Origin: JAJDAN01 sp046583095
GTDB lineage: Bacteria > Myxococcota_A > UBA9160 > UBA4427
NCBI GenBank assembly: GCA_046583095.1
Contig: JAYGDB010000196.1
Coordinates: 1-28,001, forward strand
Direction: 5' to 3'
DNA: 28,001 bases
Below, one piece after another: positions 8,215 through 16,529 of the stretch. The position numbers and the translations under genes were made by a program. Below the pieces are notes generated by a model. The model ran no database searches and was not told where the DNA came from. It saw nothing but the letters and a program-made list of their open reading frames with translations. Each line of letters begins with the position of its first letter. The first letter of the stretch is position 1.

Positions 8215-8880
8215 ATGGCCGAGTCCGGAGCGAAGCCCGATGTACTGGACTCCCTCCGAGTGGTGCCGCTCTTCTCGCGGGTCGCTGAGGCGGATCTCGA
8301 GAATATCGCGGCGCTGCTGATCGAGCGCCGTTACCCGAAGAACTCCGTCATCATCGAGGAAGGCTTGGCCGGAGACTACATGTACGTCATCCGTTCGGGT
8401 CGGGTGAAAGTGACGAAGGCCTCGGACGACGGTCGCGAGAAGATCATGGACTTCCTCGAGTCCGGTGCGTTCTTCGGCGAGATGGCGTTGCTCGACCAGG
8501 CGCCGCGATCCGCGAGTGTTCGCACCCTCGAGCCCTCGGTTCTGGCGGCTCTCTCGCGCCGGGACTTCATCGGCGTGTTGCGGAGCAGTCCGGACCTGTC
8601 TCTGTCGCTGATTCAGGAGCTGACGCGACGGCTGCGCGAGACCGACGAGCAGGCGACCTCGGTGTCGTTCCAGCGCGTTCAAGAGCGCGTGAAGGGACTC
8701 CTCGCCCGCATCGCCCGCGCGGAGGGCGAGCCCGAGGATCGCCGGATCACACCGGTACTCACCCACCAGCAGATCGCAGACATGATCGGGGCGTCCCGCG
8801 AGACGGTCACACGGGCGGTCAAGGAACTCAAGCAGAGCGGCGGGCTCGAGCAGCAGGGCAAACGCTATCTCGTCCCCTAG
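8215..8880 (+). CDS. Crp/Fnr-family transcriptional regulator
   Basis: A 221-residue regulator with an N-terminal cyclic-nucleotide-binding fold and a C-terminal winged helix. GGAGG stands 7 bases before the ATG. The sensor contains VPLFSRVAEADLENIA at the start and a phosphate-binding-cassette-like FGEMALLDQAPRSASV, in which the R and S of cAMP-binding proteins are kept, so a cyclic nucleotide ligand is plausible. No Fnr-type cysteine cluster is seen. The recognition helix region is IGASRETVTRAVKELKQSG, about residues 189-207. It follows manC by 38 bases and precedes the TPR lipoprotein, so it may control the polysaccharide genes. Target sites were not found. Confidence 0.9.
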   Translation: MAESGAKPDVLDSLRVVPLFSRVAEADLENIAALLIERRYPKNSVIIEEGLAGDYMYVIRSGRVKVTKASDDGREKIMDFLESGAFFGEMALLDQAPRSASVRTLEPSVLAALSRRDFIGVLRSSPDLSLSLIQELTRRLRETDEQATSVSFQRVQERVKGLLARIARAEGEPEDRRITPVLTHQQIADMIGASRETVTRAVKELKQSGGLEQQGKRYLVP

Positions 8881-9019
8881 GTATCTCGCGGTTGGCACCG
8901 AACTCCGCTGGTAGACTCGTTGCGCGTGAGCGGCTCTGCAGGTGCATCGCCCCGATCCCGCGGAAGGACCGCTCAGCTCCGTCCGAAACAAGCAGACTCC
9001 ACGGCGTCGGGCTTCTCGA

Positions 9020-9039
9020 AGGAGAGGTATGATTCTCCT
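9020..9039 (+). promoter_or_regulatory. Hairpin enclosing a ribosome site and ATG in the leader of the TPR lipoprotein gene
   Basis: AGGAGA (9020-9025) and TCTCCT (9034-9039) form a perfect 6-base inverted repeat. The 5' arm is itself a strong Shine-Dalgarno sequence and the loop contains an ATG (9029) in a frame different from the lipoprotein gene starting at 9072. The remaining gap (8881-9071) shows no convincing promoter. This may be a translational leader or simply a chance repeat. Confidence 0.25.
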
Positions 9040-9071
9040 CCCGACTGCTCCCACACAAGGTCTGTACCGCG

Positions 9072-11543
9072 ATGTCTTCCTGCCTGCGCTCCTTCCTTCT
9101 AGCCGCCTGCGTCGTTCCCCTGCTTCTCGCGTGTCAGAGCGACGAGGAGAAGATCGCCGCGTTGATGCAGAACGGAGAGGCTTACCTGGAGGAGGGCTCT
9201 CTCAAGGAGGCGGTGATCGAGTACCGAAACGTCCTGCAGCTGGATCCGAACCTTGCGGCGGCTCACTATGCACTTGCCAAGGTCTATCTCGAACTCAAGC
9301 GGGGCAACGAGGCCTACTGGGAGTTCTCGGAGACCGTGCGTCTCAATGGCAGCAACGTGGATGCCCGGATCACCTTCGGCGGACTGAGCCTCATCATGAA
9401 GAACTTCGAGGAGGCCCTTGGGCAGGCCGAGAAGGTCATCGACCTCGATGCCTCTCGTGCCACCGCGCACCTGCTACGCGCTCAGGCTCTGGAACGGCTC
9501 GATCGGGCCGATGAGTCCGAAGCTGGCTACCTGAAGGCGATCGAGCTGGACGGCGAGGAAGGTTCGTACTTGCTGGCCACCGCGAGCTACTACGCGCGCC
9601 AGAACGACCGCGCGAAGGCCGAGCCGATGCTGCGGAAGTTCACGGAGATCGATCCGGGCTTCGTGTCCTACAGCTCCTTGGCGCGCTTCCTGGCGAGGGA
9701 TCGCGAGAGGGTCGCCGCGGCGCAGGCCGCCTTCGAAAAGGCGGTCGAGACCGCGCCCGATTCCAACAAGGCGTCGGCCACCCAGAACCTCGCCAATTAC
9801 CTCTACCTGCAAGGTCGCTCCGACGAGGCGCTCGCGCTCCTCGAAGCAGCAATCGAGGAGGCGAAGGCCGGGTCTCAAGGCAAGCTCGACCTGATCTACC
9901 TGCTGGCGCGCTTCTACGGTGCCGAGGGGAACGCCACGCGAGCGGACGAGCTGATCGAGTCCGCGACGTCGGCCGAGCCGGGGGACCCCAAGCCGCACCT
10001 GATCCTCTCGGCCTACCGCGGCCGCAAGGGGGATCTGGAAGGGGCACTCGAATCCGCCGAGGCAGCTCTCGCGATCGATCCTGACAACGTCAAGGCGCAG
10101 TTGCGCAAGGCCGAGCTGATGATCGATCTGGGCTACCGCTCCCAGGACGAGCAGCAGATTGCTGCCGGACGGCGACTCGTCGAAGCGGTTCTGGAGAACG
10201 AGCCGACCAGTCCGGACGGTCTCTTCGTGATGGGCAAGCTGAAGCTCGCTTTGGCCGACGCCGAGGGCGCCATCGAGGCGCTGCGTGCCGCGATCGATTC
10301 GCGGCCGAACTGGGCCCCGGCCCACTTCGTGCTGGCTTCGGCTCTGACGCTCACGGGCGACACCAACGGTGCCCGTGCCGCGGTCGCGCGCGCCGTCGAG
10401 TTCGAGCCAGGGATGCTCGATGCACGCCGCCTGCTCTCGCAGCTCCACGCGTCTCTCGGCGAGCACGAATACGCGGTGGAGCAAGGCCGTGTGTACCTCG
10501 CTGCGCGTCCCGACGACCTCAAGACGCGCATCGTCGTCGCCCAGAGCCTGGTGCGGATGGGGCGAGTCGACGAGGCCATGAAGGCGCTCGAGGCGATTTC
10601 GGACGAGGACGCCAGCGCTGACTTGTTATTCGCCAAGGCGCGCCTCCACCTCGCTCGGCGAGACCGTGAGTCCGCGCGCGCCCTGCTGCTCCGTGCCGCC
10701 GAGACGCAGCCGCATCATCCCGAGATCCTGCGCGGGCTGTTGGGCCTCGACCGGAGTTCGGGCCAGATCTCCGAGTCGAAGACCCTGATCGAGGCGGCGG
10801 TGAAGGAACGGCCCGACGACGCGCAGCTCGCGCGCGTACGCGGAGAGCTGGCCCTGGCCGAGCGGGACTTCGATGTGGCGGAGCAGAGCCTGCGGCGCGC
10901 CACCGAGCTCGACCCCAAGAACATGGACGCTTCCGAGCAACTCGCGACCTTCTACCAGGCATCGGGCCGGTTAGACGAGGCCCTGCAGACCTACGAGCGC
11001 GCCCTCGAACAGCAGCCGGACGAGCCGCGCCTGCACCACTTCATCGCCGTGCTGTACGAACTCGGAGGACGTGTCGACGACGCGATCGTGAAGTACGAGC
11101 GGGCCATCGAGCTCGATTCAGATCTCGGCCAGGCGAAGAACAACCTGGCGTATCTGCTGGCCGAGGCGGGTCAGGATCTCGACCGGGCCCTGATGCTGGC
11201 CAAGGACGCCAAGTCCCTGATGCCCGGGAGTGGCAACGCGGCCGACACCCTGGGCTGGGTGCTCCTCAAGCACGGCAGGGCTTCCGCTGCGGTGGGATAT
11301 CTGAACGAAGCCGTGGCGACGATCGATCCGGATTCTCCGAATCTCGGTATCGTGCGTCACCATCTCGCCCAGGCCTACGAGGCCAGTGACCAGAAGGGAA
11401 AGGCCATCGAGACCCTCGAGGAGGCCCTCTCGAACCTCGAGCGGCAACTGGCGGCTATCCGCAGCCGGGGCGGCACGCCGGTGGGGCCCGAGTGGTCGAA
11501 GAGCGCTCGCGAGATGCTGCTCCGCCTCAAGCCGGCTGGTTGA
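9072..11543 (+). CDS. Large TPR-repeat lipoprotein, PrsT-like (XrtA/PEP-CTERM system)
   Basis: An 823-residue exported lipoprotein. The ATG at 9072 gives a clean signal peptide ending in a lipobox (LLLAC) with C21 the lipidated residue; Gln at +2 would favour outer-membrane sorting under E. coli rules. The rest is almost entirely tetratricopeptide repeats of about 34 residues, for example GSLKEAVIEYRNVLQLDPN near the start and GRLDEALQTYERALEQQPD later; I estimate 15 or more repeats. A shorter non-TPR tail ends the protein. Size, lipobox and the neighbouring XrtA-type genes match the PrsT lipoprotein family, thought to act as a periplasmic scaffold in exopolysaccharide and PEP-CTERM protein export. 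Function remains inferred; a BamD- or PelB/AlgK-like scaffold is the broader possibility. Confidence 0.82.
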   Translation: MSSCLRSFLLAACVVPLLLACQSDEEKIAALMQNGEAYLEEGSLKEAVIEYRNVLQLDPNLAAAHYALAKVYLELKRGNEAYWEFSETVRLNGSNVDARITFGGLSLIMKNFEEALGQAEKVIDLDASRATAHLLRAQALERLDRADESEAGYLKAIELDGEEGSYLLATASYYARQNDRAKAEPMLRKFTEIDPGFVSYSSLARFLARDRERVAAAQAAFEKAVETAPDSNKASATQNLANYLYLQGRSDEALALLEAAIEEAKAGSQGKLDLIYLLARFYGAEGNATRADELIESATSAEPGDPKPHLILSAYRGRKGDLEGALESAEAALAIDPDNVKAQLRKAELMIDLGYRSQDEQQIAAGRRLVEAVLENEPTSPDGLFVMGKLKLALADAEGAIEALRAAIDSRPNWAPAHFVLASALTLTGDTNGARAAVARAVEFEPGMLDARRLLSQLHASLGEHEYAVEQGRVYLAARPDDLKTRIVVAQSLVRMGRVDEAMKALEAISDEDASADLLFAKARLHLARRDRESARALLLRAAETQPHHPEILRGLLGLDRSSGQISESKTLIEAAVKERPDDAQLARVRGELALAERDFDVAEQSLRRATELDPKNMDASEQLATFYQASGRLDEALQTYERALEQQPDEPRLHHFIAVLYELGGRVDDAIVKYERAIELDSDLGQAKNNLAYLLAEAGQDLDRALMLAKDAKSLMPGSGNAADTLGWVLLKHGRASAAVGYLNEAVATIDPDSPNLGIVRHHLAQAYEASDQKGKAIETLEEALSNLERQLAAIRSRGGTPVGPEWSKSAREMLLRLKPAG

Positions 11544-11572
11544 GCGAGACCCCCAGCTCGCCACCGGCGCGT

Positions 11573-11592
11573 CAAGCCTCTTCCTCGGCTTG
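11573..11592 (+). terminator. Weak hairpin after the TPR lipoprotein gene
   Basis: CAAGCC (11573-11578) and GGCTTG (11587-11592) form a perfect 6-base stem with an 8-base loop, 30 bases after the TPR gene stop. There is no T-tract, so intrinsic termination is doubtful. The 130-base gap (11544-11673) otherwise holds only the GGAGGG ribosome site of the next gene. Confidence 0.2.
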
Positions 11593-11673
11593 CCGATAGG
11601 GCTCGGGTAGACCTGCGCGTAGAGCGCGGGGTGGGGCTCGCGTTTGGGCGGGCACCCGAGGTGGAGGGATCCG

Positions 11674-13041
11674 ATGAGACTCTCGACGCTCAGTCTGGCT
11701 TCGGCGTTCGTATGGCTCTTGGCTGCAGGCGGGGCGCTCGGCGACTCGCGCGAGTCTGCGACGGCCGAGTTCGATCTGCGCGGGATGGTGGCTTCCGACG
11801 AGGCGATCGCCGCGGAGTGGGTGGCGTCTGCTTCGGAAGAGGGGCCGGCCGGTCCGGCGCCAGTTGCGGAGAGCGAGTCCGTCCGCGGGGACGACTTCGA
11901 TCTCAGCGAAGCCGCGGACTCCGCGCCTACGCCGCAGGCCGTTCGGTCGCAGTCCTCCGCCTCGTTCTCGTCGATCCCACTCGGTCCGATGGGCGTCGAT
12001 GAGAACGGTGTTGAGGGGCGGATCCACACCGTGGCGAAGGGTGACACGCTGTGGGACATCTCCGACGCCTACCTGGGCACGCCCTGGGTGTGGCCCGGAA
12101 TCTGGTACGAGAACGACAACATCGAGAACCCGCACGTCATCGTGCCCGGCGATCGCATCTGGATCACGTCGAACGAGATGCGTCGGTTGAGCGAGAGAGA
12201 GGCCGAAGAAATGATCGCGGCGATGCCGGTCGCGGACGAGGGGACCGGAGTCGATGCCGAGAGCCAGAAGCCGGAGCTCGCTGACGCAGAGCCCCAGCCG
12301 GCTGCCATCGAGGATGCTTCGATCGCGCTGCCGATCGACCCCACGGCCACGATGACCGGCGAGATGCTCACGCTGCCGTATCAGCAGACGCTGCACTTCT
12401 CCAGTGTGAATACGATCGAGCAGGCGTCACGGATCGTGGACAGCCCGACTCTGCGCAATTTCCTCACCCAGGGCGACGTGGTCTACCTTCCGCTCGGAAA
12501 GGGGGAGGTGTCGACGGGAGACGAGTTTACGATCTTCCGCGACATCGAGGAGATTCGCGACGTCGGGACCGGTGCCGTGATCGGCTACCACTTCGACGAG
12601 AGGGGGTGGCTCGAGATCACCTCGGTGAACGGCGAGGCGAGCACCGGCGTCATCAACGGGGCGACCAGCGAGATGCAGCGGGGCGATCGGTTGATCCCGC
12701 GCATCGAGAAGCCCCGGGACGTCCCGGTTCGAATCGCCTCGAGCGACGTCGAGGCGTCGATCGTGTTCATGCCCGGAATCCGTTGGATGGTGGGCTCTCT
12801 GGACTCGGTGTACCTGAACGTCGGGAGCATTCACGGCGTCGAGATCGGCACCCAGATGGAGGTGTACCAGGCTGGGCAGGTGCAGGATCTGAACGCGATG
12901 CCCGATACGGTCGTGGCCCAGATGGTGGTGATTAGCGTCGAGTCCGAGATCAGCGTGGCCTTCGTGACGCAGACGGTTCGCGAGCTCGAGGTTGGAGATC
13001 ACGTTCGCGGCGTGCTGAGCGATCAGTTCGCGGTGCGCTGA
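11674..13041 (+). CDS. Exported LysM-domain envelope protein
   Basis: A 455-residue secreted protein. The ATG at 11674 has GGAGGG five bases upstream and yields a signal peptide (MRLSTLSLASAFVWLLAAGG). Residues about 24-115 are acidic and low-complexity. A single LysM domain at about 117-165 (HTVAKGDTLWDISDAYLG, then NPHVIVPGDRIWI) would bind peptidoglycan. The remaining part holds two related beta-rich modules at about 282-343 and 392-447, each beginning with a Gly-initiated strand and closing with a GD-R/H motif (RGDRLIPR; VGDHVRG). It lies just before dprA, a place where LysM proteins occur in deltaproteobacterial genomes as far as I recall. No catalytic domain is seen. Confidence 0.85.
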   Translation: MRLSTLSLASAFVWLLAAGGALGDSRESATAEFDLRGMVASDEAIAAEWVASASEEGPAGPAPVAESESVRGDDFDLSEAADSAPTPQAVRSQSSASFSSIPLGPMGVDENGVEGRIHTVAKGDTLWDISDAYLGTPWVWPGIWYENDNIENPHVIVPGDRIWITSNEMRRLSEREAEEMIAAMPVADEGTGVDAESQKPELADAEPQPAAIEDASIALPIDPTATMTGEMLTLPYQQTLHFSSVNTIEQASRIVDSPTLRNFLTQGDVVYLPLGKGEVSTGDEFTIFRDIEEIRDVGTGAVIGYHFDERGWLEITSVNGEASTGVINGATSEMQRGDRLIPRIEKPRDVPVRIASSDVEASIVFMPGIRWMVGSLDSVYLNVGSIHGVEIGTQMEVYQAGQVQDLNAMPDTVVAQMVVISVESEISVAFVTQTVRELEVGDHVRGVLSDQFAVR

Positions 13042-13090
13042 AGACGCAGCTCTGCTATTCGAGAACCTCCCCGGTCCCGGGGAGACCCTC

Positions 13091-14170
13091 GTGCGCTTGG
13101 GAATTCTCGACCCTCGCGACGATCGCGAGCAGGTGTGCTCTTGGCTCGCGTTCCAATCCGTCCTCCATCTCGATCCCGTCTCCGCCAACGAGCTGCTGCA
13201 ACAGACCCCCGATCCTGTCGCGGCGCTGCATGCCTGCGGCCACTCTCGGGCGCTCCAGGAGCCGTCGCTCGAGGTCCGTTGCGAAGCGCTGGCGAAGCTC
13301 GGGGCTTCGGTGCTGCCGCTCCCGGCACCCGCCTATCCCGAACGACTCCGCGTTCTGCCCGATGCCCCTCCCGTGCTGCTGATTCTCGGCTCGCCGGAAG
13401 TGCTGCTCGGACGTGCGGTCGCCATCGTCGGCGCCCGGGCACCGACCGTCTACGGTCTCCGCGTGGCGCGAGACCTGGCGACGGCCCTGGCAAAGGCTGG
13501 AGTCGTCGTGGTTTCGGGCCTCGCGCGCGGAATCGATGCCGCGGCCCACCAGGCAACCCTCGAGGCCGGCGGTCTCACGGTGGCGTTCTCGGCCTGTGGG
13601 CCCGACCGGACGTATCCCGCCGAGCATGCATCCCTGGCCGACGAGATCGTTCGCAGGGGTGCCGTCGTGACGGAGATGCCGCTCGAGACGCCGCCGCTCG
13701 CGCACTACTTTCCGCTGCGCAACCGGCTGATCTCCGGACTCGCCGAGATCGTCGTGGTCGTGGAGGGCCGGCTGCGGAGTGGATCCCTCATCACCGCACG
13801 GCGTGCCATCGACCAGGGTCGGGACGTCATGGTCGTTCCGGGACCCATCGGAGCGCCAACGAGTCAGGGACCCAACCGCCTGCTGCGAGAAGGGGCGGCG
13901 CCCGTCACCCGGATCGCGGACGTCTTCGAGATGCTGGATCTGAGCCTCCCGGATTCCGGTCCCGATGCCCGAGCAAAGCGCGACGCGACGAGTCCCCTGG
14001 GCGCGAGAATTCTCGCGATCCTGCAGCAGGAGCCCTGTACGCGAGACGCGCTGGGCCACCGCGTCGAGGTGCCCGCGGGCCGTCTCGCACTCGCGCTGAC
14101 CGAACTCGAACTCGCCGGGAGGATCGCGCTGGATCGGGACGGCTGTTTTCGTCTTCTGGGGGGCCCCTGA
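13091..14170 (+). CDS. dprA: DNA-processing protein DprA/Smf
   Basis: A 359-residue protein that in transforming bacteria protects incoming single-stranded DNA and loads RecA; it is also kept in many bacteria not known to be competent. The GTG start follows GGGGAG. An N-terminal SAM-like region (1-70) precedes the Rossmann-like DprA core: VAIVGARAPTVYGLRVA, VVSGLARGIDAAAHQATLE, FPLRNRLISGLAEIVVVVEG and SGSLITARRA. The C-terminal 75 residues form a probable winged helix (LGARILAILQQEPCTRDALG), as in longer DprA proteins. It precedes trmFO by 50 bases; topA, often found between them, is missing. Confidence 0.93.
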   Translation: MRLGILDPRDDREQVCSWLAFQSVLHLDPVSANELLQQTPDPVAALHACGHSRALQEPSLEVRCEALAKLGASVLPLPAPAYPERLRVLPDAPPVLLILGSPEVLLGRAVAIVGARAPTVYGLRVARDLATALAKAGVVVVSGLARGIDAAAHQATLEAGGLTVAFSACGPDRTYPAEHASLADEIVRRGAVVTEMPLETPPLAHYFPLRNRLISGLAEIVVVVEGRLRSGSLITARRAIDQGRDVMVVPGPIGAPTSQGPNRLLREGAAPVTRIADVFEMLDLSLPDSGPDARAKRDATSPLGARILAILQQEPCTRDALGHRVEVPAGRLALALTELELAGRIALDRDGCFRLLGGP

Positions 14171-14220
14171 GCTATGTTGGGTTGCCCCCGCGCCGCCTGC
14201 CGGCACGCCATCGAGGGCTC

Positions 14221-15576
14221 GTGACGATCCAGCGCACCGATCCGGAAGGCTGCAGCGCCGTCACCATCGTGGGCGGTGGACTCGCGGGCTGTGAGGCCGC
14301 CTGGCAAGCGGCGCGACGCGGTGTGCCCGTCGTCCTGTACGACATGAAGCCCGAGCGCATGTCGCCGGCCCACGCCTCGCCGGACTTCGCGGAGCTGGTG
14401 TGCAGCAACTCGCTACGCGCCAGTGGCCTCTCGAACGCGGTTGGCCTCCTCAAGCAGGAAATGCGGGGGATGTCGTCGCTGATCCTCGAGGCGGCGGACT
14501 CCACGGCGGTACCGGCCGGGCGCGCGCTGGCGGTTGATCGCAGCGCCTTCTCGCGCTTCATCACGGAGGCGATCGAGGCGAATCCCCGGATCGAGGTGCG
14601 GCGCGAGCTGGTGCCGAAGATTCCCGAGGAGCCGATTGCGATTCTGGCGACGGGCCCGCTCACCGCGTCCGAGCTGGCTGAGGATCTACAGCGGTTGCTC
14701 GGCGACGAGTACCTGTACTTCTATGACGCCATCTCGCCCACCCTGTATGCCGACTCGATCGATCACGAGGTCGTCTTCCGCCAGTCGCGCTACGAGAGCG
14801 GGGAGGGCGACTACCTCAACGTCCCGCTCTCCCGGGCCGAGTACCGCGCCTTCGTCGATGCTCTGCTCGCCGCAGAGACCGTGCCGCTCCACGCTTTCGA
14901 GGCCGCGCTCTACTTCGAAGGTTGTCTGCCCATCGAGGAGTTGGCGCGCCGCGGCCCCAAAACCCTCGCCTTCGGACCGATGAAGCCGGTGGGGCTCATC
15001 GACCCGAGGAGCGGCAAGCGTCCCTACGCGGTGGTGCAGCTGCGACAGGAGGACAAGGCGGGCGTGCTCTACAACCTCGTCGGCTTCCAGACGAAGCTCC
15101 GCATCGGCGAGCAGAAGAGCGTGCTGCGTAGCCTGCCGGGTCTCTCCGAGGCGGTCTTTGCCCGCTTCGGGTCCGTGCACCGCAATACCTACATCAATGC
15201 GCCCGAGCGCCTGCTCCCGACCCTCGAGCTGAAGGCTCGCCCGGGGCTCTACATCGCCGGCCAGATGGCAGGGGTGGAGGGTTACGTCGAGTCGGCGGCC
15301 CTCGGGGGGATGGCCGGCATCAACGCGGCCCGTGCCGCGCGCGGTCTCGCCCACCAGGTTGTGTCCCCCGATACGGCCCATGGTGCCCTGATTGCGCACC
15401 TGATGAACGCGCGTCCGAAGAGCTTCCAGCCGATGAACGTCAACTTCGGTCTCTTCCCGCCGCTCGCCGCGGGAGGCAAGAAGCTTCCGAAGAAGGAAAA
15501 GAACGAGCGAATCGCACGCCGCGCCCTCGACTCGTTCGATGACTACCTGCTGCGCGTTGCCCCGGAGCCTGCATGA
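14221..15576 (+). CDS. trmFO: Methylenetetrahydrofolate--tRNA-(uracil-5-)-methyltransferase TrmFO
   Basis: A 451-residue FAD- and folate-dependent enzyme that makes 5-methyluridine at position 54 of tRNA. I chose GTG 14221; the frame is open upstream only as a shadow of dprA. The FAD motif is VGGGLAGCEAA (G18-G23). The conserved ELVCSNSLRASGLSNAVG contains C61, and EGCLPIEELARRG contains C235; these correspond to the two key cysteines known in B. subtilis TrmFO (C53 and C226). GPMKPVGL and QMAGVEGYVESAALG further support the call. The last codons overlap the xerC start as ATGA. It replaces the SAM-dependent TrmA of gammaproteobacteria. Confidence 0.95.
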   Translation: MTIQRTDPEGCSAVTIVGGGLAGCEAAWQAARRGVPVVLYDMKPERMSPAHASPDFAELVCSNSLRASGLSNAVGLLKQEMRGMSSLILEAADSTAVPAGRALAVDRSAFSRFITEAIEANPRIEVRRELVPKIPEEPIAILATGPLTASELAEDLQRLLGDEYLYFYDAISPTLYADSIDHEVVFRQSRYESGEGDYLNVPLSRAEYRAFVDALLAAETVPLHAFEAALYFEGCLPIEELARRGPKTLAFGPMKPVGLIDPRSGKRPYAVVQLRQEDKAGVLYNLVGFQTKLRIGEQKSVLRSLPGLSEAVFARFGSVHRNTYINAPERLLPTLELKARPGLYIAGQMAGVEGYVESAALGGMAGINAARAARGLAHQVVSPDTAHGALIAHLMNARPKSFQPMNVNFGLFPPLAAGGKKLPKKEKNERIARRALDSFDDYLLRVAPEPA

Positions 15577-16529
15577 GTCGCGCGATGACGTGGACGAAGG
15601 GCCTGCGCGACTTCGAACTCTTCCTGCGGGCCGAGCGAGGCCAGTCGGTGCACACGCGCCGTGCCTACCTGTCGGATGTGCGTCAGCTGGCGAAGTTCGC
15701 GGGAGCCGAGAGCACGCCCCGCGAGACCACGACGCGCGGGGTTCGCGCCTGGCTCGTCGAGCTGCAGAAGAGCTGCGGCCCGGCTACCCGAGCCCGGAAG
15801 CTGGCCAGTGTGCGCTCGTTCTATCGCTTCCTGGTGCGAGAAGGCGAGGTGTCCCTCGATCCGAGTGCGGGGCTCCCGCTGCCGAAGACGCCCGCCCGTC
15901 TCCCGCGGCCCCTTTCCGTGGATGACTGCGACGTCCTGGTAAAGGCCGAGCCGCCCGCCGCGACGCCGCTGGCTGCTCTGCGTGCCCGCGCCCTTGTGGA
16001 GCTGCTCTATGGCACCGGCATCCGCGTCGGCGAACTCGTCGCCCTCGACGTGCGAGACGTCGACCTGCGGGCCGCGGAGGTGCGCGTCCTCGGCAAGGGC
16101 AACAAAGAGCGGATCGTTCCGGTGCCCCGGCTCAGCCGCGACGCCCTGGCCGCGTGGATCGAGGCCCGCAAGCGCCCCGGTATCCTCGCGGAGCCCCTCT
16201 TCATCTCCCTGCGGCCGCGCAAGGAGGAGAAGCCGCGTCGGCTCGGCGCCCGCGATGCGCGCCGGATCCTCAAGCAGCGGGCAATCGCGGTGGGGATTCG
16301 GGATCGCGTCCATCCTCATCGCATGCGTCACAGCTACGCGACCCACCTGCTCGACATGGGGGCCGACCTGCGCGAAATCCAGGAGCTGCTCGGGCACGCC
16401 AGCCTCTCCACGACCCAGAAGTACACGGAGGTCTCGGCAGAGCATCTACGGCGGGTGTACGATCGCGCCCACCCCCGCGCCCAAGAGCCGAGTCGCAGGA
16501 AACCCCGAACCCGACGAGGAAGCAAGTGA
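15573..16529 (+). CDS. xerC: Tyrosine recombinase XerC
   Basis: A 318-residue site-specific tyrosine recombinase that resolves chromosome dimers, probably at dif with XerD. The ATG overlaps the trmFO stop. An N-terminal SAM-like core-binding domain (1-100) is followed by the catalytic domain with all six expected residues: R151 (TGIRVGEL), K175 (GKGNKER), H249 and R252 (HRMRHSYATHLL), H275 (LGHASL) and nucleophile Y284 (TQKYTEVS). Spacing matches E. coli XerC/D. The C-terminus is a basic tail of about 25 residues. The place in the trmFO-xerC-hslVU string argues for the housekeeping recombinase and not a mobile-element integrase. Confidence 0.92.
   Translation: MSRAMTWTKGLRDFELFLRAERGQSVHTRRAYLSDVRQLAKFAGAESTPRETTTRGVRAWLVELQKSCGPATRARKLASVRSFYRFLVREGEVSLDPSAGLPLPKTPARLPRPLSVDDCDVLVKAEPPAATPLAALRARALVELLYGTGIRVGELVALDVRDVDLRAAEVRVLGKGNKERIVPVPRLSRDALAAWIEARKRPGILAEPLFISLRPRKEEKPRRLGARDARRILKQRAIAVGIRDRVHPHRMRHSYATHLLDMGADLREIQELLGHASLSTTQKYTEVSAEHLRRVYDRAHPRAQEPSRRKPRTRRGSK

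Noticed and set aside
8892..8909. Sigma-54-like element TTGGCAC...CCGCT upstream of the TPR lipoprotein gene, attractive because XrtA loci often use sigma-54.
   Set aside because: The GG and GC elements are 11 bases apart where 10 are needed, and the -12 part reads CCGC instead of TTGC.
15573..16529. Integrase of a mobile element.
   Set aside because: The housekeeping context with trmFO and hslVU, the overlaps and the normal XerC length argue against it; no attachment-site repeats or cargo were seen.
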